Shown here piece by piece: positions 20,224 through 29,352 of a stretch of DNA of 64,000 nt. This DNA is from Malassezia japonica. Lineage: Eukaryota; Basidiomycota; Malasseziomycetes; Malasseziales; Malasseziaceae. The stretch spans positions 471,367-535,366 of the forward strand of contig NC_083378.1 in assembly GCF_029542785.1 (NCBI RefSeq). The letters are read 5' to 3'. Each line of letters begins with the position of its first letter. Position 1 is the stretch's first letter. The position numbers and the translations under genes are program-made. The notes under the pieces are model-generated. The model ran no database searches. It had not been told where the DNA came from and was given only the letters and a program-made list of their open reading frames with translations.

Positions 20224-21743
20224 ATGGGAGCACCGCCGACCCCCGTGCCGCACGGCACGGATCCTGAGCCCGACACGCGCCGTGAAGACCCCGACATTGA
20301 GCTTGCATCGGATGTAGGCGAGACGGAAGGACTTGGCGTGAGCCGGAACGCGTGGGCGGACGACGACGTCGAGAACGAGATTCCCCTCACGACGCCCTTT
20401 TTGGCGTCGACCATGGCGTGGCAGTCTGTCCCGTCTCATAATGCGAGCGATGCACCTCTGCCGATGAGTGCATCGGACCGTGTGCGGCTGGTCCTTCGCA
20501 CGGCCGGCATGCTTGCGGCGCTCCTGGTCGGCAGTATTCTGTCCGTGGTGCTTATTGTCTGGCTCGCGCTGCCCGTCTTTGCCGACGAGGACCGCTCCGC
20601 GCTGCGCATCCCACGCACCTTTGAGCAGCTCCAAGCCCTGAACGGAGTCTTGCAAAACTACAGTCATACCCATTTTGTCCGTGTGATGATCGCCTGGACT
20701 ACGATCTATTTGTTGTACGTTGCCATGCTAACCCAGTTTGCAGACCTTTTCCGTGCCAGGCTCCATGTACATGAGCATTCTCGCAGGCGCCATGTGGGGC
20801 ATGCCGGTTGCACTGCCGCTGGTCTGCGTGTGCATTGCAACGGGCTCGACACTGTGCTTCCTGCTGAGCCGCTACGCCGGCCAGGTGCTCTACGTGATTC
20901 CGCGCTGGGAGCAGCGCATTGCGGCCTGGACGGTCGTCGTGCAGCAGTACGATAACAATATGCTGTCCTACCTTACCGTGCTCCGGTACGTCTCGCGTCT
21001 GACCCAGCATGATGCCGGTGCCTCCAGACTTTGTGATCAACATTGTCGCGCCGCACCTCGGCGTCGAAATCAAAACGTTTTGGCTCTCGTCGTTCCTCGG
21101 CGTGATTTCCATGACGCTCATCCACACGGCGATCGGCGAGGAGCTGAGCGACATGTCGAGCTCGAGCGACTTTCACCTCTTTAGCCTCAAGAACATGCTC
21201 ATTATTCTCGTCGTGGGTATCGCCATGGTCGTGCCCGTGCTGGTCAAGCGGTACGTCCAGCCGCCCGAGGACCCCGAGAGCACCCACGGCCCGATCCACC
21301 TTGACGATGCGCCCGAGCCTGCTGCGCGGACGTGGCGCGAGCGCGCTCGGAGCGGCGTACAGCGCTTGCTCACCATGATCCATCCTTCGTGGCGCTCGTC
21401 CAATCGAGCAGTCGACGCGGTGCGCATCGACGATGCATACGGCAGCGACGGCGAGTTTGGCGACGAGTCTATCTCTGCGTGGCGCACCGTCACCCGCGAC
21501 ACTCACGCGACGGGCCGCGCCCTCGAGACGATGCCGAGTCTCGCGACGGACGACGCATTCAACAGCGACGAAAGCGACGTGGAGGACGAGCGTGGGGTCC
21601 ACTCCATGTTTGACGCGCCCACCGCCTCGCCCTCCAACTGGCCGGCGCGCGCGGCACACTATGCCCAGCATTCGGCGCAGTTTGCAGATCATGCGCCAAA
21701 TGCCGCACGGCGGTTGCTACAGCGTTTGGGTGTATCTTTGTAG
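20224..21743 (+). CDS. VTT/DedA-domain membrane protein (TMEM41/TVP38-like)
   Basis: Exons 20224-20714, 20737-20985 and 21008-21743 with two 22-nt introns give 491 residues. A disordered N-terminus precedes a transmembrane helix (MLAALLVGSILSVVLIVWLA). The VTT core reads MIAWTTIYLFLQTFSVPGS, MYMSILAGAMWGMPVALPLV, a re-entrant glycine-rich region, LRMMPVPPDFVINIVAPHLG and FLGVISMTLIHTAIGEEL. This family includes ER lipid scramblases such as TMEM41B; a scramblase role here is by homology. Both splice sites fall inside the conserved core and restore its pattern. The C-terminal ~150 residues are acidic and disordered, longer than usual. Confidence 0.85.
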
Positions 21744-21749
21744 AGGAAA

Positions 21750-22677
21750 CTACGCATTTCCGCCCGACATGGACGCCGCGGCGCTCGCCGTCGCAGCGAG
21801 ACGCGTGCGGCGGCGCTCCGCCTCGGCCTCTTGCTCGACCTCGATGGCCTTGACCACCTCTTCGATTTCGGACAACTCGAGGGTCTGGGTGAGTATAGCC
21901 AACCTACCCGCACTTCGCCGTGGCCAGTCATCAGCGCGATCTCGATGTCTGTGTGAGTGGAGCGACGTACTCTTTGCACCGGTCTGCACGACCTCAAGCA
22001 GGCTCTTGATGGTGAGCTTGATCGACTCCTCCTGCGACATGTCGTCTTTGTAGTTCTTCTCCAAGAACTCACGCACGGTCTTGGACGAGCGGCCGATGGC
22101 GTTCGCCTTCCAGGCAGAGTACATGCCCGACGGCTCGGTCTGGTACAGACGCGGAACCGTGTCGTTGGGGTCGAAGCCGATGATCAGCGTCGAAATACCA
22201 AACGGACGCATACCGCCCGACTGGGTGTATTTCTGCTGGACACCAGCAATGTAGCGCGTGATGAAGTCGACCGACACCGGGTCTTCCACAGTCAAGCGGT
22301 GCGACTGGCACTCGATGCGCGCCTTGTCGATGAGGACGCGCGCATCGGCGTTCAGGCCGGCAAACGCAAGGCAGATGTGGTCGTCGAGCATCGCCGTCTT
22401 GCGCACCGTCCTAGGGTCTTGCAGCTGCTGCAGACTCTTTTTCTCAACACCAAGCACGACGACATCCTTACCGCGGATGCCGACAGCGCACGTACCCTTG
22501 CGCACCGCCTCGAGCGCATAGTCTACTTGGAACCTGGGTTAGAAGAGGGCGACATACAAATGACCTGGGGTGAGCCTCGCTGCAACATACCATCAGGGGA
22601 GAATACCGTAAGCGCTGCACAGGTGTTAGCCTCTGTCTACACTCTCTCTACACACCTCTGTCGTAGGAACGCGACAT
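21750..22677 (-). CDS. PRE6: 20S proteasome subunit alpha4
   Basis: Alpha4 (PSMA7/Pre6) subunit of the 20S core. Six exons (22656-22677, 22591-22614, 22558-22564, 21971-22533, 21908-21948, 21750-21884) are separated by introns of 41, 26, 24, 22 and 23 nt; total 263 residues. The N-terminus assembles from four exons into [20 protein letters not shown] followed by [19 protein letters not shown], the alpha-subunit signature. The third exon is only 7 nt. Later motifs: [76 protein letters not shown]. The stop lies 6 bp from the VTT gene stop. Confidence 0.96.
22558..22564 (-). other. 7-nt microexon of the alpha4 gene
   Basis: Read on the minus strand, GTCATTT is flanked by a 26-nt intron ending in CCCCAG and a 24-nt intron starting GTATGT and ending CTAACCCAG. 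Including it gives SPD-GHL-FQVDYA, the near-invariant alpha-subunit sequence; leaving it out breaks the frame. Confidence 0.88.
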
Positions 22678-22872
22678 GGTCCAGCACCAACGTTGACGTT
22701 GCAGTCGAACGCCCGCCGTCCTCCACGCGTACGCACCGATCACATTTGGGAAATATGCACATACATCCCCGTTTGTGCGGGGCGAGGAGCGCTCGGCGGC
22801 CTTTTGAGAACGGCGCAGCCGACGGTGCACGCTATGCACTATAAACTTTTTAAAGCAGGTGCAGCCTAGCAT

Positions 22873-23552
22873 TTAGCTGAGGCTCATGATGGCGTTGATC
22901 AGGTCGCCGTTGTTCTCCTTGAGAGCCTTGACGGCCTTCCGGCGCGAGCACGACACCTGCTCGATGACGAGGTCGACGTCCTTGGCGTCCACACCAGTCT
23001 CGTCGATGGGAGTGTCATCGTCCTCCTCCTCCTCCTCGACCTTCTTCGAAGAGGCAAGGTCCGCAGCGTTGAACTGGGGCTCGGTGCTGGCAGCACCGTC
23101 GGCACCCTTCTCCTGCGCCTCGGCGGCGAGCATCTGCTGGGCGGCCTGGGCCTGGGCAAAGGCGCTCATGTCCTCGTTCTTCACCTCACCGAACACAATG
23201 TACACGTCGGAGACAGCCGACTTGTACACGTCGGGGTTGGCGACAACGTACAGGTGCTGGGTAAGTCAAAGTACAACGTACACCACGGGGGCGGCGGAGA
23301 GTCACGCGCTTGATGTCAGGAATGCGCTTGAGACCAATGTTCTGCAGGGCCTTGCGGCTCTTGCGCTCGGCGCGCGACTGCACGCGGTCAGGCACACCGA
23401 CCTCGGTGTCCTCGGCGTCAGCACCGGCATCCTGGACCTTGAGCTGTAACAAAATCGAACGTGCACACGCACATCAAGGTTAGCATATGTCCTCAAATAG
23501 AATGCAGAATACGTACGTCCTTCACGTCGTCCGAAATTTCCTCAATAGACAT
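22873..23552 (-). CDS. EGD2: nascent polypeptide-associated complex subunit alpha
   Basis: Ribosome-bound chaperone subunit. Exons 23517-23552, 23282-23443 and 22873-23256, with introns of 73 and 25 nt, give 193 residues. The NAC domain reads VQSRAERKSRKALQNIGLKR, IPDIKRVTLRRPRGHLYVVAN, then PDVYKSAVSDVYIVFGEVK. A linker and an acidic stretch lead to a C-terminal UBA domain (VDLVIEQVSCSRRKAVKALK, ENNGDLINAIMSLS). Exon 1 encodes only MSIEEISDDVKD. Domain order and length match fungal Egd2. Confidence 0.95.
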
Positions 23553-23724
23553 GGTTGTGCGATTGGGGTGAAAGCAACGGCCGGCCGCCAGCGCCGGGCG
23601 CCGATTCGCGCACATGCCCTTCGTTCTTCGCCCGTCCACTAAAACTGCACGCCGCAGCCAGGGTCAGATCACGTGTACCACGTGTACCTCCACCGGTGGC
23701 ACTTGCACCCTAGCCACTTGCGCC
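23553..23724. promoter_or_regulatory. 172-bp divergent promoter (EGD2 / ISA2)
   Basis: Spacer between two divergent start codons. It contains ATCACGTGTACCACGTGTAC near 23668-23687, that is two CACGTG E-box cores 12 bp apart (Cbf1/bHLH-type sites in fungi). Functional assignment is inference. Confidence 0.5.
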
Positions 23725-24354
23725 ATGTCGATGTTGCAGCGGGGATTGCGTGGCGCGCTGCGCAGCGTGCCATCAGCGAGCACAGCGCGGGTCGGAGGCC
23801 TGAGTATGCAGAGTTCGATTTCCTACGTTCCTCGGAACCTGGGCCGGCCGGCACTGCACCTTCGTGCGTGTGGCGCAGCTGTGCCACCGAGGGCGTCTGT
23901 GCGCCTCGCCTCGACGCTCGTCGCCAAGCCGGAGCACCCGGAGGACGAGACTGTGATGGAGGGAGACACGCCTCTTGTTCACCTTACTGAGCGCGCTGTC
24001 CAGGTACGTACACTGTCTTAACGCAGAAAATTCGCTCGGTTGCGGAAGCAGACAGCGACCCGAACGTGGGACTGCGCATCATTGTCGAGCCGGGAGGATG
24101 CCACGGATATATGTACAAGCTCGAGATCACAAGCGGAACCGAAGAGGACGACTTGTATGTGCCACTACTAACTCAGTGTCTTTGACGATGGTGGCGCTCG
24201 GATCATCGTGGACAGCTTCTCGCTCGGCCTGGTCAAAGGCAGCACGATCGACTATGTTACCGAGTTGATTGGGAGCCAGTTCGCCATCAAGGACAATCCG
24301 CAGGCGAAGGGCAGCGGCTGTGGCTGCGGCGTGAGCTGGGAGCCGGTCTTGTGA
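23725..24354 (+). CDS. ISA2: mitochondrial iron-sulfur assembly protein ISA2
   Basis: A-type scaffold for 4Fe-4S cluster maturation in mitochondria. Exons 23725-24003, 24027-24154 and 24177-24354, with introns of 23 and 22 nt, give 194 residues. The N-terminus is Arg/Ser-rich (mitochondrial targeting). The three conserved cysteines are visible: GGCHGYMYKLE and, at the C-terminus, KGSGCGCGVSW. Connecting strands EEDDFVFDDGGARIIVDSFS and TIDYVTELIGSQFAIKDNP fit the family. The GGCHGY form and 194-residue length favour ISA2 over ISA1. Confidence 0.9.
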
Positions 24355-24616
24355 GCTGTCCTTGCAACGTCTTGCGGCTATGATATGCTGTCCATACTAT
24401 TGTATAACAAAATCATATGCATCTACACGCCAGAAAAGGAGCTCGGGACACTCGTTTGTCCGCGTCAAAACGTGCCGCATATGGCACAGCGCACAGAGCA
24501 CCTAGCCGGCGCAGCGGTGCATGTGACTGGGATTAGGGTTGATTAGTAATCTTTCAGGGCCATCTTGGGGAGCGACCTGGGCGGAGCTAGCCGGTTCGAT
24601 CCTTGTGCTTGTCACC
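24355..24616. promoter_or_regulatory. intergenic region upstream of the kinase-lipase gene
   Basis: 262 bp between ISA2 and the next start codon. It includes GATTAGGGTTGATTAG at 24531-24546, holding a TTAGGG core like the site of Tbf1/TRF-type proteins. No RNA gene is supported. Confidence 0.35.
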
Positions 24617-27600
24617 ATGTCGGCAGAGAGAGCTGCCAAGGTGCGTGCGACACAGACCTTGCAATGGGGCAGGGATCTGACCGGTTTATTGATGCAGAGG
24701 TTTCAACATTGGTTTACAAACGTACGTTTGTCCGGCAAAGGGGGATAGTTGCTAACGATTCACAGTTCACCGAGGATGGATTTCCCCCGTTGCCCGATGC
24801 GATGGCTGAGCAGTATACCATGACGAGGGAGACGCTCGGTTACGGGACGTTTGCTGTCGTCATGGTCTGTGTCACCAAAACGACAGGCACAAAGCGCGCG
24901 GTAAAGATTATTGCTCGCAAGCCGTTGTGCTCGGCAAAAGACCACGATAATGTCGAGGTTCTGCCTGCGCGCCTGGCTCGCGACGAGATCCAAATCTTGC
25001 TCAATATCCATCACCCGAACATGTATGTATGCCGCACGGCACTGACATTCAGTATCCGGCTCTGGGACTTTTACGAGACGGACGACGCCTTGTTTCTGGT
25101 CACGGACCTGTGCGAGGGTGGCGAACTTTTTGACACCATCGTGCGGCGCGTGAGCTACGATGAGTATGATGCGCGCATCGTAATGCGCGAGGTTCTGCAG
25201 GGCGTGGCTTACCTGCACAAGAAGAACATCATCCATCGCGATCTAAAGCCGGAAAACATTCTCTTGATGAAGAAGGACGACATTAACCACGTCGTGATTT
25301 CCGACTTTGGCCTGGCGAAAATTATGCCAGAAGAGGGGATGCTGCTCACAGCCTGTGGCTCGCCCCAATACGTCGCCCCGGTACGTCTCGTGCTTATCAT
25401 CGGCTAACACACAGGAAGTGCTTTTGGGTAAGGGGTACAACCAGCAAGTCGATATTTGGTCCTGCGGTGTGATTGTGTTCGCACTCCTTTCGGGCTATAC
25501 GCCGTTTTACTCGACCGATGTACAGACGCTCTTCCAAAAGATTGTTAACATCGACTACGAGTTCAATCCAGACTATTGGTCGCAGCAGAGTGAGATGGCC
25601 AAGGACTTTATCCGCAAGTGTCTCTGCGAAAAGTCGAAGCGCATGACTGCGGCCGAGGCGCTCCAGCACCCTTGGATCGAAGGGTTGATGGTGTCGGATG
25701 GCAAGCAGAACCGTGGGTCGAAGCTCAAGCGCATGCTCGACCCGACGGAGCCGATCAACAGCAATAACCAGGAAGACACGTTGGTCAACCAGGTGGACCG
25801 CATGGAACACTTGCAGAATCTGCGCCGCAAGTACGGCACGACATCAGAAGCGCACATGGAGCGTCTCGACCACTTCCTCAAGGATTTTAAGGAGGAACTC
25901 GGCGATCACAGTTATGATGCATCGCAGCCCAAGGACAAGGGCAAGAACAAGGTGAACTCGAACAAGGTCGACCTCGAGCTCCACTCGTCCGAGGGCCCAC
26001 CAGGCACGCTGGACGAGCACCGGCCCTCGGGTGAGACAAACGGAACCAAGCTCTCCTACACGCGCCACTATATTCGCGAAGCGTCTTCTGGATCGCGTGC
26101 GCAGAAGGAGACCAAGACTGCCGAGGTGCTTAACGAGCTTTTGGAGCACTACCGCACCGCGGAGCGCCCCTCGTTCTCGCGTGTGGATCCTACGGTGCAG
26201 ACGCGTCCGAATAGCAGCTCGACGTTCGAGCGTGCGATCAAGATGGTGCCGACCTTGTTGAACCAGGGTCTCTCAATCGGCAGCATCATTGCCTCGCATG
26301 CCATTTACGGGCCGCCGAAGAAGTCGTGGGGTGTCGAGATGTCGATTTTGACCAAGACCATCCGTGAAGTATCTAAGCACTCGGACTTGACTACGATCCC
26401 CGTGCTGCAAAAGGTCTTTGATCTTGCGCGTTTCCTTCCTGTGCCGGAAGATGGTCTGGTTACCCCTGTCACATTCCGTGTCAAGCGCCGTGGTCTTCGT
26501 GGCATTCTTGCCGAGAGCGACGCGAAAGAGACGGGCAAGCGCGAGCTTACCGGAGAATGGATTGTCGGGAAGCAGACCTGGCGGCGTCTTCAGAGCGAGT
26601 GGCAGAATGGTAAGCGGTCCGGCAAAGAGCGTGTTATCTTGTACATTCATGGTGGCGCCTATTTCGTCATGTCTGCCATTACGCACCGCCCTCTGACCAT
26701 TGCTTTGAGCAAGTACTGTGAGTGCCGAGTGTTTTGTGTCAACTACCGCTTGGCCCCCGACACCATCTTCCCCGGCGCACTGCTCGACTGTGTCGCGGCG
26801 TGGTTCCGATTGATTGACGATCTGCACATTCCTGCAAACAATATTGTGTTTGCGGCTGACAGCGCTGGTGGTGGTTTGGCAATTGCACTGCTTATGTACT
26901 TGCGGGATAACAAATACCCCCTCCCCGGCGGTGCGATCCTGTTTAGTCCGTGGGTGGATCTTACTCTTTCTTGTGACTCGTGGGAGACAAACAAAGAGTT
27001 TGACTACCTCCCGCGCCCGAACGATGGCGATCATATGCACCCGGTCGCTGCGTATCTGGGCCCCAACTTTGACAAGTATTTGACGCACCCCTACGTCAGT
27101 CCGCTCTTTGGTGACATGCATGGACTTCCACCGCTCCTCATCCAGACGGGCGACGCTGAGGTGCTGCGTGACGAAAACATCTTGTTCGCGCACAAGTGCT
27201 CGCTCGCTGGCGTGCCTGTGCGTCACGAGATCTACGAAGATTGCGTACACGTTTTCCAGTTCTTCTTATTTCTGGATGCAAGTCGCAAGGCCTTGCAGAG
27301 TACGCGTCACTTTATGCGGACCGCATTGGACAAACGTCCGAAACGCCAGGCATCCAAGGTCACGGCTGATGCGCGCGAGCAGCTCGACAACGAGATGAGC
27401 GGTGGTATGAACAACGCTCAGGGACAAAGGGTCGAGCCTGCAACAGGGGCGCCAAAGGGCGAAGCGCAGGTGCCTGCCGAGGAGAATGGAGAGCAGCTGG
27501 TCACCATCAAGAATGTCGAGCCCAGCGACGATGAATCACAGGACTGGGCCCTGGACAGCAACAGCGACAACGACAAGGAAGACCAGGAACCGATGGAGCA

Positions 27601-27787
27601 AGATCCACCTTCACTCTCGACGTCGCAGAGCACCGAGGGGCAACAGTCGGAAGAAAGGAACATTAAGTACAAAGACAACATGCAAGCCGAAAACACACAG
27701 AAGACCAAGATGCTCCAGGTGCAGTCTTCCCAGAATGAAAAGGCCAACAACATTCCCATCAAAAACGGAAAAGCGAATAGCGGATAG
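24617..27787 (+). CDS. CaM-kinase-like domain fused to hormone-sensitive-lipase-type hydrolase
   Basis: Five exons (24617-24640, 24698-24721, 24766-25022, 25053-25380, 25415-27787), about 1001 residues. The first intron (57 nt, in frame) is uncertain. The kinase domain (about residues 30-330) has LGYGTFAVVMVC, AVKII, IIHRDLKPENILL, DFGLAK, GSPQYVAPEVLLGKGYNQQ and VDIWSCGVIVFALLSGYTPF, so it looks active and CAMK-group. After a ~200-residue Lys/Glu-rich linker the same exon encodes an alpha/beta-hydrolase_3 (HSL) domain: YIHGGAYFVMSA (~621), FAADSAGGGLAIALL (nucleophile ~691), TGDAEVLRDEN (Asp ~789), CVHVFQ (His ~822). An acidic tail follows. One uninterrupted 2.37-kb exon joins the two. Confidence 0.85.
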
Positions 27788-27932
27788 CGATTTTTTTAGC
27801 CGCACGATAAATAGTGCTAGTAATGAAGTTTCGATGTATACGTCATAATCCACGAACGCTATATGCGGCAGTACAGATTACGAACGGATGTATACTACGT
27901 AGGTCGCAGCGGGCGGATCGAGGCAGCACTAC

Positions 27933-28558
27933 TTACTTCGGCACATCCTCCTTAGGGATGGGCTTGTCGCCAGTGGCGGGCAGAATGGGCTTCTGCTCTT
28001 CCACCCAGTCCTTGCCGTAGTAGGAAAGCACACCGACCGCACCACCGAGACCAGCACCACCCAGCAGGCCGTTGACAAGACCCACGCGGCGCACTGTGTT
28101 AGTGGAGCAAAGAGGGAGCACATACGGAAAATTGCAGGGAGCGCAAGGGCACCAACAACACCACCAATGAGGTGGAAGTCATCGCGGCGGGTCTGATGTT
28201 AGCGAAGAAACGTACACGGACCACGTCCAGACGAGTGTCGCTCACACGGCGAGCAAGGGAAGAGGGCGAGAGCTGCGAGCTCTCCACCCAGCCGGCGGCG
28301 GCACCAATACCAGCACCAGCAACGGGGAGGATCCAGCTGATCGGTAAGTCATGAAAGTCCAACATACTTGTAGCGAGCAAGGCCACCGAGCGAGAAACGA
28401 CCCTTGCGAATCGCCTGGAGAAGGTAGGTCGGGGTCGCAGCGACGCTAGCCACCTGCGCACCTGTGACGTGTTAGGCATTTGAAGAGAGGCAGAACTTAC
28501 CGAGAAGCGAGCGGTACGCAAGGAGGTACGACTGGTCTTCTTGCCTGTGAGTAGCCAT
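27933..28558 (-). CDS. small Gly-rich multi-span membrane protein, function unknown
   Basis: Five exons (28501-28558, 28368-28461, 28216-28336, 28126-28192, 27933-28093) with introns of 39, 31, 23 and 32 nt give 166 residues. Hydrophobic, Gly/Ala-rich segments (WILPVAGAGIGAAAGWVESS, HLIGGVVGALALPAIF, VGLVNGLLGGAGLGGAVGVL) suggest three or four helices packed through glycine zippers, as in small mitochondrial inner-membrane proteins. The N-terminus MATHRQEDQSYLLAYRSLLG has no cleavable signal. I do not recognise the family; a complex I accessory-type or Tim17-like fold is possible but unproven. All junctions keep the frame, and the resulting C-terminus KPIPKEDVPK is soluble. Confidence 0.75.
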
Positions 28559-28860
28559 GACGGACATGCTACGGTCAATAGTCGGGTCGGCAAGCCGGGG
28601 ACAAATCGCCGCATCGCACGGCCCTCGCCTAGTCACGTGCTCTGTGCAGCCCACGGCGTAGGGCAAGCGGATGATCATCTGGGTGCGGGGTGCAAGGCTA
28701 TGTGTACGTAGGTAGAAGCGCAAAAGGCAAGGCGGGCGTGGCCATGGTACTTGCCCATTCATAGTGTATCTACGCGCTGTGCACTCTCGATTGCAAAAAA
28801 AATAAAAAATATGAGTTGGCTTGTACAAATCCTTTTCTTCCCATGTAGCTATGTGTGCGT
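28559..28860. promoter_or_regulatory. 302-bp intergenic region between two small membrane-protein genes
   Basis: Promoter side of the 166-aa gene and 3' side of the 109-aa gene. One TCACGTG E-box-like site lies at 28633-28639, and an A/T-rich run near 28795-28812 may be a polyadenylation region for the downstream-reading gene. No RNA gene seen. Confidence 0.35.
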
Positions 28861-29273
28861 TTAGACTTGGATGAGCTGCGATTAGCACCGGTTAAACCAC
28901 CCACCTTGCGCAGCGCAATAAAGATGGCAATCGCGATCGCAAATCTGAGCATTAGAGTGAATTTTGGACGTACAAGAAGCTCGCGTACGCGTTCGACGAA
29001 ATGTCGTTTGCCGCCTTCACCGGAGCATGGGGCTTAATGTTGATAATCTGCGCAATCGAAAGCAGAATCGAGAGCGATGTCAGGTCAGGGAACGGCGAGA
29101 TAATGGAGCTCGAGGCCATCAGGCTAATGTCAGTGCGTTCTTACGTACGTCAGGCCGCTGAGCGACGTCTCGTACACAGAGTTATCTTCCGTAACCCAAG
29201 ACACAGGCATAGTCAGAGGGCGCACATTGGAAGCTAGCCGAGGATCCGTCTTGTCCACGCGCCTCGTCGTCAT
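28861..29273 (-). CDS. 109-residue membrane protein, possibly Asterix/PAT-complex-like
   Basis: Four exons (29149-29273, 28974-29123, 28905-28944, 28861-28875), introns 25, 29 and 29 nt. A soluble N-terminus (MTTRRVDKTDPRLASNVRPL) is followed by about three hydrophobic helices (LTLMASSSIISPF, LTSLSILLSIAQIINI, YASFLFAIAIAIFIALRKL). Length, N-terminal DPR and three-helix layout resemble the Asterix/UPF0139 subunit of the ER PAT chaperone complex, but residue identity is weak, so this is only a suggestion. The last coding exon is 15 nt (LIQV plus stop). If that intron is retained, the frame runs on to about 28770 with a poor-quality tail. Confidence 0.6.
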
Positions 29274-29352
29274 GGTGTGTCGGAGTAGTGGATGATTATC
29301 TAAGCAGACCGCAGCCGAATGCAGCGCCGCACGGCCTCGAAGCCCCACCACG

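Noticed and set aside
24586..24602. GGTTCGATCC resembling a tRNA B box
   Set aside because: One base shorter than the consensus, no A box and no cloverleaf can be drawn around it.
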